Part shown: one piece after another, positions 1 through 8,917 of the stretch
Layout: the number at the start of each line of letters is the position of its first letter
Position numbering within the stretch: the first letter of the stretch is position 1
Assembly: GCF_003002095.1 (NCBI RefSeq)
Contig: NZ_PVZC01000006.1
Coordinates: 434,001-498,000 of the forward strand
DNA length: 64,000 bases
Direction of reading: 5' to 3'
Source of the DNA: Allonocardiopsis opalescens
GTDB taxonomy: Bacteria > Actinomycetota > Actinomycetes > Streptosporangiales > Streptosporangiaceae
Made by a program: the position numbers and the translations under genes
The notes under the pieces: generated by a model
The model's database searches: none
What the model was told of the DNA's origin: nothing
The model's input: the letters and a program-made list of their open reading frames with translations, nothing else

Positions 1-18
1 ACCGCGCCGGGCCGCGGC

Positions 19-2196
19 TCAGCGCACGACCCCGAGGGGCAGCGGCAGCACCGCGGCCGCGCCCGCGCGCCGCAGCAGCCGGGCCGCCACGGTCAGCGTC
101 CAGCCGGTGTCGGCGAGGTCGTCGACGAGCAGGACGGGGCCGGGGTGGGCGCGCAGCCCGGCGGCCAGTTCGGGGCCGACCTCGAAGGCGTCCCAGAGCC
201 CCGCCAGCCGCTGCGCGCTGTTGTGGCGGCGCGGTCCGGCGCCGTCGGGGCGGGTGTGGCCGAGGGTGCCGAGCAGCGGCAGCCGGCCGATCTCGGCGAT
301 GCGCGCCGCCAGGCTGCCGACCAGGACGGGGCGGCGGCCGGCCGGCATCGCGACGACGCCGCCGGGCCGGCGGTCCCAGCCCCAGCCGGCCAGCACCGCG
401 ACGACCCCCTGCACGACCTCGTCGGGGACGGCGGTGTCGGGGGCGTCCTCGGCGAGCAGCCGCCGCAGAGTGCCGCCCCAGCCGATGTCGGTGAGCCGGG
501 CCAGCGCCCGCCCTTCGGCGGCCCGCTCGTCGTCGGGGATCTTCCCGCTCAGCGGCACGCCGAGCTCGGCCATGCCGCTGGGCCACTGGCGGCGCGGGGC
601 GACGGAGACACCGGGCCTGGAGATGTGCCGGGCGGCGGCGCCGCGGTGCTCCTCGGCGACCTCGGTGGTCCAGGAGGTGCCGGTGCAGTTGTCGCAGCGG
701 CCGCAGGGCTCGGCGGCGGGGTCGTCGAGCTGGCGGCGCAGGTACTCCATCCGGCAGCCGCCGGTGGCGAGGTAGTCGACCATCGCCTGCTGCTCGGCGC
801 GGCGGGCGGCGGCCACCCCGGCGTAGCGCTCGGCGTCGTAGTCCCACGGCCGCCCGGTGGCGGTCCAGCCGCCCCGCTCCCTGCGCACGGCGCCGTCGAC
901 GTCGAGCACCTTGAGCATCGTCTCCAGCCGGGTCCGGCCGAGGTCGACCTGGGTCTCCAGCCGGGCCAGCGACAGCGGCCGGCCGGCGGCCGACAGCACC
1001 TGGAGGGTCTGGCGCACGGTCGCCTCGGCCGGGAAGGCCAGGCCGGCGAAGTAGGACCAGATGTCGCGGTCCTCGCGGCCGGGCAGCAGCACCGCCTCGG
1101 CGCGCTCCAGCGCGCGCCCGGCCCGGCCGACCTGCTGGTAGTAGGCGATCGGCGAGGGAGGGGCGCCCAGGTGCACCACGAAGCCGAGGTCGCCTTTGTC
1201 GAAGCCCATGCCGAGCGCGCTGGTGGCCACCAGCGCCTTGACCCGGTTGGCCAGCAGGTCGTCCTCGGCGCGCAGCCGCTCCTCGGGGTCGGTCTGGCCG
1301 GTGTAGGGGGCGACGGCGTGGCCGCGGGCGGCCAGGAACTCGGCGGTCTCGGTGGCGGCGGCGACGGTGAGCGTGTAGATGATGCCGGAGCCGGGCAGCT
1401 CGTCGAGCCGGTCGGCCAGCCAGCCCAGCCGCGCCGGGTTGTCGGGCAGCCGCACCACCGACAGCCGCAGCCCGGCGCGGTCGAGGTCGCCGCGGAGCAC
1501 CACGGTGGGCTCGCGGTCGCCCACCTCCAGCTGCTCGGCGACGTCGCGGGTGACGCGGGCGTTCGCGGTGGCGGTGGTGGCCAGCACCGGGACCCCGTCG
1601 GGCAGCTCGCGCAGCAGGGTGCGGATGCGCCGGTAGTCGGGCCGGAAGTCGTGGCCCCAGTCGGAGACGCAGTGCGCCTCGTCGATCACCACCAGGCCGG
1701 CGCCGCCGGCCAGCTCGGGCAGGACGCGGTCGCGGAAGTCGGGGTTGTTCAGCCGCTCCGGGCTGACCAGGAGCACGTCGACCGCGCCGGCGGCGACGTC
1801 GGCGTAGGTGCGCTCCCAGTCGGCGGTGTTGGCGCTGTTGATGGTGCGGGCCCGGATTCCGGCCCGCTCGGCGGCGGCGATCTGGTTGCGCATCAGCGCC
1901 AGCAGCGGCGAGATGATCACGGTGGGGCCGGCGCCCCTGGCGCGCTGCAGGGCGGTGGCGACGAAGTAGACCGCCGACTTGCCCCAGCCGGTGCGCTGCA
2001 CCACCAGGGCGCGGCGCCGCTCGGAGACCAGCGCCCGGATGGCGCGCCACTGGTCCTCGCGCAGCCGCGCGGCGGGCCCGGCCAGCTCGCTCAGCCGCGC
2101 CTGCGCCTCCTCGCGCAGCGCCTCCTCAGTCGGCGCCCCCTCGCCTTGGGCCGCCGTGGGTGCCGAGGATGCCGGTGCGGCCGCAGTCTCACGCAT
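19..2196 (-). CDS. recQ: RecQ-family ATP-dependent DNA helicase with C-terminal phosphoribosyltransferase-like domain
   Basis: 3'-5' SF2 DNA helicase for recombination and repair (family knowledge). Of 725 residues, the first ~510 carry the RecQ core: Walker A GWGKSA near residue 68, DEAH box VIDEAHCVSDWGHDFRPDYR near 170, and motif VI QQVGRAGR near 350. A four-Cys RecQ zinc cluster lies near residue 485-510 (CRMEYL...CGRCDNC). The last ~200 residues have no HRDC domain; they end in VLLVDDLADTGWTLT, which matches the PRPP-binding loop of type I phosphoribosyltransferases. ATG start with AAGG nine bases upstream. It stands alone, 70 bp downstream of the Mrp operon on the same strand. The helicase call is secure; the function of the tail is unknown. 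Confidence 0.93.
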   Translation of the reverse strand: MRETAAAPASSAPTAAQGEGAPTEEALREEAQARLSELAGPAARLREDQWRAIRALVSERRRALVVQRTGWGKSAVYFVATALQRARGAGPTVIISPLLALMRNQIAAAERAGIRARTINSANTADWERTYADVAAGAVDVLLVSPERLNNPDFRDRVLPELAGGAGLVVIDEAHCVSDWGHDFRPDYRRIRTLLRELPDGVPVLATTATANARVTRDVAEQLEVGDREPTVVLRGDLDRAGLRLSVVRLPDNPARLGWLADRLDELPGSGIIYTLTVAAATETAEFLAARGHAVAPYTGQTDPEERLRAEDDLLANRVKALVATSALGMGFDKGDLGFVVHLGAPPSPIAYYQQVGRAGRALERAEAVLLPGREDRDIWSYFAGLAFPAEATVRQTLQVLSAAGRPLSLARLETQVDLGRTRLETMLKVLDVDGAVRRERGGWTATGRPWDYDAERYAGVAAARRAEQQAMVDYLATGGCRMEYLRRQLDDPAAEPCGRCDNCTGTSWTTEVAEEHRGAAARHISRPGVSVAPRRQWPSGMAELGVPLSGKIPDDERAAEGRALARLTDIGWGGTLRRLLAEDAPDTAVPDEVVQGVVAVLAGWGWDRRPGGVVAMPAGRRPVLVGSLAARIAEIGRLPLLGTLGHTRPDGAGPRRHNSAQRLAGLWDAFEVGPELAAGLRAHPGPVLLVDDLADTGWTLTVAARLLRRAGAAAVLPLPLGVVR

Positions 2197-2267
2197 GGTT
2201 ACCTTGCTATCAGGTCCGCCGGCGGTTCCCGACCCGGGCGGGCCGGCCGGCGGTGCCCCGCCCCGGC

Positions 2268-2654
2268 TCAGCGGCGTCCGGCTTCGGCGCCGTCGTCGGA
2301 CTCCTCGTCCCTCGCCGCCACCTCCCGCAGGTCCTCGGCGAGTTCGTCCACGATCATGTTGGACGCGTCGACCTCGCCCCTGCCGTAGGCGACGCGGCCG
2401 AGGGTGGCCGCCACCACCGGCATGGTCATCAGCTGGAACATCGCCACCAGCAGCATCGCCACCATGGCGCCGGGGCTGCGCAGCTGCGGGGCGGCGCCGA
2501 TCAGGATGAAGATCAGGCCGACCGTGTCGGGCTTGGTGGCGGCGTGCAGCCGGCCGTAGAGGTCGGGGAACCTGAGCAGGCCGACGCAGCCGATCAGCGA
2601 GAAGGCGGCGCCGAGCGGGAGGAAGACCGCCGTGATGATGTCACCTGCGCTCAC
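2268..2654 (-). CDS. mrpG: Mrp Na+/H+ antiporter subunit G
   Basis: Small membrane subunit of the multisubunit Mrp (Mnh/Sha) cation/proton antiporter. It has 128 residues and three hydrophobic segments, with the MrpG pattern GCVGLLRFPDLYGRLHAATKPDT in the middle (interrupted here only by my reading). The tail after about residue 105 is acidic and cytoplasmic. The GTG start overlaps the end of mrpF by 14 bp, so translation is probably coupled. It is the last gene of the operon; recQ follows 71 bp later without an obvious T-rich terminator. Confidence 0.93.
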   Translation of the reverse strand: MSAGDIITAVFLPLGAAFSLIGCVGLLRFPDLYGRLHAATKPDTVGLIFILIGAAPQLRSPGAMVAMLLVAMFQLMTMPVVAATLGRVAYGRGEVDASNMIVDELAEDLREVAARDEESDDGAEAGRR

Positions 2655-2913
2655 GGGCCGCCCTCCGCTCCGCGAACCTGGCGGCGGTGAGCGCCCCCAG
2701 GAAGCCGATCAGCGCGACGCTCACCATCACCGCGACGAAGACACTGCCGCCGCGCATCGCCCCCTCGACCGCCACCGCGCTGACCAGCACGATCGACATG
2801 GCGTTCAGGGCGACGATGCGGTCCAGCACCGAGGGCCCGCGCACCATCCGGACCAGGGCGGCCAGCCCGGCCAGCGCCAGCATCGCCAGGGTCGCCGCGT
2901 ACACCACGGACAT
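2641..2913 (-). CDS. mrpF: Mrp Na+/H+ antiporter subunit F
   Basis: A 90-residue hydrophobic protein with three predicted membrane helices and the conserved MrpF segment RMVRGPSVLDRIVALNAMS between helices 1 and 2. The ATG at 2911-2913 was chosen because it gives the usual MrpF length and starts 2 bp after the mrpE stop; a longer upstream reading frame has no MrpF similarity. The C-terminus is Arg-rich. It works as part of the Mrp complex in the cytoplasmic membrane, exchanging Na+ for protons. Confidence 0.93.
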   Translation of the reverse strand: MSVVYAATLAMLALAGLAALVRMVRGPSVLDRIVALNAMSIVLVSAVAVEGAMRGGSVFVAVMVSVALIGFLGALTAARFAERRAARERR

Positions 2914-2915
2914 GC

Positions 2916-3590
2916 TCAGCCCTCCCCTCCGTCGGCCCCGCGCCCGCCGGGCGCCGGAACGCGCTCCGGTGTGCCGCCGTTGAGCCCGGCGATGTCGGCG
3001 GCGGTACCGAAGGCGCGCACGAACAGCTCCTCTGTCCTGCGCACGTCGCGGCGCAGCTTCTCCACCGACCGCTCGTCGTGCAGCGGGAAGCCGTGCACGT
3101 AGAGCACGCCCTCGTCGCGGTTGAGCCCTACCACCATGCTGCCGGGCACCATGGTGAGCCCGCCGGCCGTCATCGCCATCAGTAGGTCGGACTCGGTCTG
3201 GAGGGGCACGGCCACCACCGCGCCGCGGGCCCGGCCCGGGCGGTGCAGCACGTGCCAGGCCATGTGCACGCTGGAGACCAGCAGGTCGTAGGCAAGGACC
3301 ACGACCACCCGCACGATCCCGAGCGGGCGCAGCCGCACCCCGATGGGCATCCGGGGCAGCTTGGCCGCCGCGTAGCAGCCCGTCGCGACGATCGCCCCGG
3401 CCACCGTCGCGCCCAGGGTGACATCGCCCCACAGGATCAGCCACATGACGGTCAGCCAGGCCACCATCGGCATCCGGACGCCGATCCTGAGCACCCAGCG
3501 GCGCATCGGCCGCGGCAGCCGGTCGACCAGCCGCGCCAGCCGCTCCCTGACGCCGGAGTCGCGCGGCGCCCGCGGGTGCGGGGCGGTCAC
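2916..3590 (-). CDS. mrpE: Mrp Na+/H+ antiporter subunit E
   Basis: A 224-residue MrpE subunit. After a basic N-terminus come two adjacent helices (MVAWLTVMWLILWGDVTLGA and onward) and then a cytoplasmic domain with the family signature TMVPGSMVV followed by VHGFPLHDE. The GTG start at 3588-3590 overlaps the mrpD stop in a GTGA junction, typical of translational coupling. The last ~25 residues are a Gly/Pro-rich extension. The start rests on the overlap and on length, since the open frame continues upstream inside mrpD in another frame. Confidence 0.92.
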   Translation of the reverse strand: MTAPHPRAPRDSGVRERLARLVDRLPRPMRRWVLRIGVRMPMVAWLTVMWLILWGDVTLGATVAGAIVATGCYAAAKLPRMPIGVRLRPLGIVRVVVVLAYDLLVSSVHMAWHVLHRPGRARGAVVAVPLQTESDLLMAMTAGGLTMVPGSMVVGLNRDEGVLYVHGFPLHDERSVEKLRRDVRRTEELFVRAFGTAADIAGLNGGTPERVPAPGGRGADGGEG

Positions 3591-5146
3591 GGCGCCACCA
3601 CCGAGTCGGACATGACCGCCGTCCGGTAGGCCTCGCCGGAGATCAGCTCGCGGGCGGCCACCGTGCCGATCTCGGTGAGCGGCCCGGCCAGCAGGGCGAC
3701 GGCGATCCCGGTGGCGACCATCAGGCCGGTCGTCGCCGTCATCCAGCGGATGCCGAAGCGGCCGGTGCCGCTGCTGAGCGCGGACTGCGCCGCGACGATG
3801 GCCTGGCTGGGGGTGCCCCAGAAGCCGCGCACCCAGATCCGGAAGATCGCGATCAGGGTGAGGACGCTGGTCGCGACGCCGGCCGCCACGCCCGCGTAGG
3901 CGAGCGGGCCGCCCTGCTCCAGGCCCGCCTGGAAGAGCGCGAGCTTGGCCACGAAGCCCGACATCGGCGGCAGCCCGGCCAGGCTCATGGCGGGCAGGAA
4001 GAAGAACAGCGCCAGCGCGGGCGAGACCGAGGCCAGGCCCCGGATGGAGCGCAGCGAGGTGTTGCCGACGTACTGCCGGATCAGCCCGGCCACCAGGAAC
4101 AGGGTGGCCTGCACCACGATGTGGTGCACCAGGTAGACGATCACCCCGGTCAGGCCCGCCACCCCGGCGTCGTCGTGCCCCCCGGGCACGCCCACCAGGC
4201 CGAGGCCGAAGATCATGTAGCCGATGTGGCTGACCAGGGCGAAGGACAGCACCCGGTTCACGTCGTCCTGCACCAGGGCGCCGAGGATGCCCACCAGCAT
4301 GGTCACGATCGCGAAGACCAGCAGTACGTCGGTGATGTCGTCGCGGGAGAACAGCAGCGTCTGGGTGCGGATGATCGCGTAGACGGCGACCTTGGTGAGC
4401 AGCGCCGCGAAGATCGCCGAGATGCGGGTGATGGCGATCGGGTAGCTGTCGGGCAGCCAGAAGTGCATCGGCACCACCGCCGCCTTGATGCCGAACACCA
4501 CCAGGAAGAACAGGCCCAGCACATTGCGCAGGTCGCCGGGGACGGTGGCCAGCCGGTCGGCGATGTCGGCCATGTTGACGGTGCCGGTCGCGGCGTAGAC
4601 CAGCGCGATGCCGGTCAGGAACAGGATCGAGGAGATCAGGCTGACGACCGTGTAGATCATCGACGCCCGGGTCCGCTCCCGGGTCGGGGCCTGGGTGATG
4701 AGCGCGTAGCTCGCGGTCAGGGTGACCTCGAAGCCCACGAACAGGTTGAACAGGTCGCCGGCCACGAAGCTGAGCCCGACCCCGGCCGTCAGCACCAGGT
4801 AGACGGGGTGGAACACGTCGGGGTTGCCGCGGCTCAGCCCGCCGACGTCCTGCCCGATCGCGTACAGCAGCACGATCAGCAGCACCACCGACGACACCAG
4901 CACCAGCAGCGCCGACAGCGGGTCGGCGACCAGGGTGATGCCCAGCGGCGCGGGCCAGCCGCCGGCCTGGCTGGAGATGACGGTGCCGTCGGCGGTCTCG
5001 GCCAGCAGCAGGCCGGCGTTGGCGGTGACGGCGGCCAGCGTCAGCAGGCTCGCCGCCCGCTGCACCCGCGGCCAGCGGCTGATCAGCAGGGTGACGGCCG
5101 CGCCGAGCAGCGGCAGCAGGAACGGGAGCGCGACCAGGACCGTCAT
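3587..5146 (-). CDS. mrpD: Mrp Na+/H+ antiporter subunit D
   Basis: A 519-residue proton-pumping-type subunit homologous to NuoM/NuoN of complex I, with about 14 hydrophobic helices. Family residues are visible: the GFEVTLTASYAL segment near residue 137 with the conserved Glu, KAAVVPMHFWLPDSYP near 222 with the conserved Lys, and ALVSHIGYMIFGLGLVG near 308. ATG start. It sits 46 bp downstream of mrpC and overlaps mrpE by 4 bp. Together with MrpA it should carry the ion translocation path. Confidence 0.95.
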   Translation of the reverse strand: MTVLVALPFLLPLLGAAVTLLISRWPRVQRAASLLTLAAVTANAGLLLAETADGTVISSQAGGWPAPLGITLVADPLSALLVLVSSVVLLIVLLYAIGQDVGGLSRGNPDVFHPVYLVLTAGVGLSFVAGDLFNLFVGFEVTLTASYALITQAPTRERTRASMIYTVVSLISSILFLTGIALVYAATGTVNMADIADRLATVPGDLRNVLGLFFLVVFGIKAAVVPMHFWLPDSYPIAITRISAIFAALLTKVAVYAIIRTQTLLFSRDDITDVLLVFAIVTMLVGILGALVQDDVNRVLSFALVSHIGYMIFGLGLVGVPGGHDDAGVAGLTGVIVYLVHHIVVQATLFLVAGLIRQYVGNTSLRSIRGLASVSPALALFFFLPAMSLAGLPPMSGFVAKLALFQAGLEQGGPLAYAGVAAGVATSVLTLIAIFRIWVRGFWGTPSQAIVAAQSALSSGTGRFGIRWMTATTGLMVATGIAVALLAGPLTEIGTVAARELISGEAYRTAVMSDSVVAP

Positions 5147-5192
5147 CGGCCACCGCCCGGCGGGCCGGTGCGGCGGGCGCGCGTGCCGGCGG

Positions 5193-5570
5193 TCATGCGG
5201 AGTCCTCCGGTTCGGCCAGGGCGCCGATGCGGCGGTCCTCGATGTCGTCGGGCACCTCGTCGTTCTCGTCGCCGAGCCAGACGCGGTAGGCCAGCGCCAG
5301 CAGGAAGGTGGTGACGCCGAAGGTGATGACGATGGCGGTCAGGATCATCGCGTGCGGCAGCGGGTCGGCGATCCGGCCCTCGCCCGCGTCGCCGAGCAGC
5401 GGCGGCAGCGCCGCCCCGCCGTCAGTGAGCAGCAGCGCCAGGTTGGAGCCGTGGCCCAGCAGCAGGATGCCGAGCACCACCCGCATCAGCGAGCGCTGCA
5501 CCAGCAGGTAGAAGCCGGTCCCGTACAGGACGCCGACCGTGATCACCAGGACCAGGGCGGGCGTGTTCAT
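5193..5570 (-). CDS. mrpC: Mrp Na+/H+ antiporter subunit C
   Basis: A 125-residue NuoK-like subunit with three helices. The second holds LGILLLGHGSNLALLL, and the third is DPLPHAMILTAIVITFGVTT, the MrpC/NuoK signature with PLPHAMILTAIVI. The C-terminal ~30 residues are acidic and soluble. Its ATG overlaps the mrpB stop as ATGA (5567-5570), supporting both the start and operon membership. Confidence 0.95.
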   Translation of the reverse strand: MNTPALVLVITVGVLYGTGFYLLVQRSLMRVVLGILLLGHGSNLALLLTDGGAALPPLLGDAGEGRIADPLPHAMILTAIVITFGVTTFLLALAYRVWLGDENDEVPDDIEDRRIGALAEPEDSA

Positions 5571-6136
5571 CGCACCTCCCCCTCGCCCCAGGCGCGCGTC
5601 TCCTCTTCCTCGGCCTCCATCCGCGCTCCCAGCGCGGCCACCACCGACAGCACCAGGCCGACGACGATGAGGTAGACGCCGATCTCGAAGAAGAGCGCGC
5701 TCAGCAGGTGCACCTCGCCGAAGACCGGAAGCTCGAAGTGCCAGGTGTGGGTGCGCAGGATCGGCTCGCCGAAGAGCAGCGGCGCGCCGGCGGTGCCGCC
5801 GGACAGCAGCAGGCCGAGCGCCAGGATCACCGGCGGCCGGGCCGGGATGCCGGCGGCAAGTTCGTAGCGGCCGCCGGCGACGTAGCGCAGCACGAAGGCC
5901 ATCGAGGCGACCAGGCCGCCCGCGAAGCCGCCGCCGGGGCGGTTGTGCCCGGCCACCAGCAGGTAGACCGAGAAGACGAGGATGGCCGGGATCAGCATCC
6001 TGGCGACGACCTCCAGCAGCATCGAGCGGGGGCCGAAGGCGGGCCGCACCACCGTGCTGAGCCAGCGCTCGCGCGGCGCCTCCCAGTCGTCGGGCGGTCC
6101 GGGGACCGCCGGTACGCGCTCGTCATCCTGAGCCAT
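5567..6136 (-). CDS. mrpB: Mrp Na+/H+ antiporter subunit B
   Basis: MnhB-domain membrane subunit, 189 residues with about four helices and the MrpB hallmark SVYLLVAGHNRPGGGFAGGL near residue 60. An upstream in-frame GTG at 6140-6142 is possible, but the ATG at 6134-6136 is preferred because GGAGG lies five bases before it. It overlaps the end of mrpA by 14 bp. The N-terminal ~40 residues are hydrophilic and the C-terminus is Glu-rich. Confidence 0.93.
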   Translation of the reverse strand: MAQDDERVPAVPGPPDDWEAPRERWLSTVVRPAFGPRSMLLEVVARMLIPAILVFSVYLLVAGHNRPGGGFAGGLVASMAFVLRYVAGGRYELAAGIPARPPVILALGLLLSGGTAGAPLLFGEPILRTHTWHFELPVFGEVHLLSALFFEIGVYLIVVGLVLSVVAALGARMEAEEEETRAWGEGEVR

Positions 6137-8570
6137 GCCCACCTCCCGTCGACGTCTCGTGCCCCTCCCGGCCGATGACGGGCTCGTTGCGCGCCATGAC
6201 CGGCTTGGCGGCCCCGTTCCCCTCGTCGCCGCCGTTCTCGCCGCCGGTCCTGCGGTTGGCCACCACCAGCGAGGCCACCGCGACGGCGGCGGTGACCAGG
6301 ACGGTGATCTCGCCGATGGTGTCCATCGCGCGGAAGTCGGCGAGGATCAGGTTCACCAGGTTCGCGCTGCCGGCGTGCTCGGCCTCCTCCCAGTAGCCCA
6401 CCGAGGCGGGCGGGAGGCTGCGGGCGTAGGTGCTCGCGGCCAGCACCCCCGCCACGAAGATCCCGGCCAGCGCGCAGACGACGGCGGTGAGCCGCCGCGG
6501 CCAGCCCACCCGCCGGGCGCCCGACGCGAAGCGGGCGGGCAGCCGGCGGAGCACGAAGATCAGGATGATCATGGTCAGCGTCTCGACCAGGATGAGGGTC
6601 AGCGCCAGGTCGGGGGCGCCGTGCACCACGAAGATCCCGCACATGCCGAAGCCGGTGGCGCCCAGCAGCAGCAGCGCGGGGAAGCGGCGCTCCTCGCGCA
6701 CGGCGGCGATGGCGCTGACGCCGACCACCAGTGCCAGCACCAGCTGGACCGGGGTGTCCCACAGCCGCCAGTCGCCGCCGCTCATCGGGACGTGCAGGCC
6801 GGACGAGGCCAGCGACCACACGAACCAACCGCCCGGGACCACCAGCAGGGTGCCGAGGATGACGGTCAGGTACAGCGGCAGCGAACCGGTCTGCAGCCGC
6901 CGGGTCACCCCCAGGGCGGTGGAGTACACGGCGTGCACGAACAGGTGGTAGGCGACCTCGGCGTCGGGCCAGCGCGGCGCGGCGCTCTGCAGCCGGTAGA
7001 AGCGCTCGCGGTTGGCGAACAGCACCAGCCCGGCCGCGGTGACGGCCACCGACAGCAGCAGCGGCAGGCTGAAGCCGTGCCACAGCGCCAGGTGGTAATC
7101 GGGTGCGGCGGCGTGCGGCATGGTGGCGGCATGCGCCTGGGCGAGCGGGTCCACCAGCGACGGCGCCAGGCCCGGCAGCAGGCAGGCCGCGGCGAGCAGT
7201 ACGACGGGGGCGAGGAAGGCCGGGCCGGCGCTCGGGTATCGGCGCTCGGCCACCTCGGCCTTGGTGGTGAACGAGCCCCACCACAGCCGGGCGCTGTAGC
7301 CGAAGGTGAGCACGGAGCCCAGCGCGAGCACGAGCAGCACCGCACTCGATCCGGCGACGCTCAGCGCGGGGTGGTGGCCGGGGAGGTAGACCTCGAAGTC
7401 GGCCTCCTTGGCGACGAAGCCCAGCAGCGGCGGGAGCCCGGCCATGGAGCCGGCGGCCACCGCCGCGGCGGTGGCCAGCACCGGCATCCGGCGGCCGACC
7501 CCCGACAGCCGACTCATGGTCCGGGTGCCGACCTGGTGGTCGATGACGCCGACGGCGAGGAAGAGCGTGGACTTGAAGAAACCGTGCGCCAGCAGCATCG
7601 CCACCACCGCGATGCCGGAGATGGGCGTGCCGGCGCCGGCCAGCACGGTCAGGAAGCCCAGCTGGCTCACGGTGCCGTAGGCCAGCAGCAGCTTGCCGTC
7701 GTCCTGCCGCATCGCCCGCCAGGCGCCCACCACCATGGTGGCCAGCCCGAAGGACAGCACCAGCGGCAGCCACGGCCCGGTGTCGGCGAAGCCGGGGGCG
7801 AGCCGGGCCACCAGGTAGACGCCGCCCTTGACCATCGTGGCGGCGTGCAGGTACGCGCTGACGGGGGTGGGCGCGACCATCGCGGCCGGCAGCCAGTAGT
7901 GCAGCGGCACCTGCGCCGACTTGGCGAAGGCGCCGGCCAGCACCAGCACCACCGCCAGCGGGACCAGCGGGCCGGTGGGCGGGTCGGCCACCAGTTCCGA
8001 GATCCGGTAGGTGCCGGCCGCCTGGCCCAGCAGCAGGAAGCCGATCAGCATCAGCAGCCCGAAGCCCGCGGTGGTGATCAGGGCCTGGATGGCGGCCCGG
8101 CGGCTGTTCTCGCGGTGGTCGGAGTGGCCGATCAGCACGAAGGAGCAGACGGTGGTCAGCTCCCAGAACACGTACAGCGCGAGCAGGTTGTCGGTGACGA
8201 CGACGCCGAGCATGGAGGCGGAGAACAGCACCATCATCGCGGCCAGCCGGCCCAGGGCGCGCTCGCTCGCGGAGAAGTACCAGGCGGCGTAGACGAAGAT
8301 CAGCGAGCCGATCCCGGAGATCAGCGCGACCATGGTGAGCGCGAGCGCGTCGAGCCGGAAGTCCAGCACGAGCCCGAGTTCGGGGGCCCAGGGGACGGAG
8401 GCGGTGGCCGGCCGCCCGTCCAGGATGCCGGGCAGCTGGAGCAGCGCCCACCCGGCGGTGGCCAGCAGCGGCACGGCCGCCACCAGGAAGACGCGGGGTC
8501 CCAGGCGGACGGCCAGCGGCGGCAGCACGACGGCCACCGCGACATGCAGGGCGATCAGGGCAGGCAGCAT
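6123..8570 (-). CDS. mrpA: Mrp Na+/H+ antiporter subunit A
   Basis: The largest Mrp subunit, 815 residues. The first ~500 are the NuoL-like antiporter module, with FWELTTVCSFVLIGH near residue 135, a Lys-bearing segment KSAQVPLHYWLPAAM near 217 and histidines in LLAHGFFKSTLF near 328. The C-terminal third carries the MbhD-like segment (GAPDLALTLILVETLTMIIL near 680) and an MbhE-like stretch ending FRAMDTIGEITVLV. It is the first gene of a seven-gene overlapping operon and is divergent from parC. No strong Shine-Dalgarno precedes the ATG. Confidence 0.95.
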   Translation of the reverse strand: MLPALIALHVAVAVVLPPLAVRLGPRVFLVAAVPLLATAGWALLQLPGILDGRPATASVPWAPELGLVLDFRLDALALTMVALISGIGSLIFVYAAWYFSASERALGRLAAMMVLFSASMLGVVVTDNLLALYVFWELTTVCSFVLIGHSDHRENSRRAAIQALITTAGFGLLMLIGFLLLGQAAGTYRISELVADPPTGPLVPLAVVLVLAGAFAKSAQVPLHYWLPAAMVAPTPVSAYLHAATMVKGGVYLVARLAPGFADTGPWLPLVLSFGLATMVVGAWRAMRQDDGKLLLAYGTVSQLGFLTVLAGAGTPISGIAVVAMLLAHGFFKSTLFLAVGVIDHQVGTRTMSRLSGVGRRMPVLATAAAVAAGSMAGLPPLLGFVAKEADFEVYLPGHHPALSVAGSSAVLLVLALGSVLTFGYSARLWWGSFTTKAEVAERRYPSAGPAFLAPVVLLAAACLLPGLAPSLVDPLAQAHAATMPHAAAPDYHLALWHGFSLPLLLSVAVTAAGLVLFANRERFYRLQSAAPRWPDAEVAYHLFVHAVYSTALGVTRRLQTGSLPLYLTVILGTLLVVPGGWFVWSLASSGLHVPMSGGDWRLWDTPVQLVLALVVGVSAIAAVREERRFPALLLLGATGFGMCGIFVVHGAPDLALTLILVETLTMIILIFVLRRLPARFASGARRVGWPRRLTAVVCALAGIFVAGVLAASTYARSLPPASVGYWEEAEHAGSANLVNLILADFRAMDTIGEITVLVTAAVAVASLVVANRRTGGENGGDEGNGAAKPVMARNEPVIGREGHETSTGGGHGSG

Positions 8571-8917
8571 CAGTCCGTGACGTTATCGGTGGGTCGGTCC
8601 GGCCAGGCGCAGGACACCCCGCACAAGCCGAGTCGGGTCTTATTAACGAATTTTTAGCACTCCTTATCGAATCACAGGTTTTCGGCCCCCTGTCACTGAA
8701 GAGACGGCTCTCGCCGCCATCCTCCGCCCGCGAGGGCCGCACCCGCAGGGCGACGCTCCGTAGTACATCCCGGTTCCGCCTGCTCACAGCGGTGCGGCCG
8801 ACCGCTTGCGACCGCTTATTCCGAATCGGCCGGTGGTTGTTCTCACCGTCGCCCGCCCCGCCGTACCCGGCACCCGCCGTGGTGCGAGTGACGTCGGCAG
8901 GCGCCACAATGGCGGGC
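8571..8917. other. Divergent intergenic region mrpA / parC
   Basis: This 347 bp gap separates two divergent transcription units. Bases about 8640-8690 are clearly AT-richer than the surroundings (runs such as attaacgaatttttagc), which is where a promoter for the mrp operon would be expected, but I could not fix a convincing -35/-10 pair with correct spacing. The right half, towards parC, is GC-rich with no recognisable element. Confidence 0.5.
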
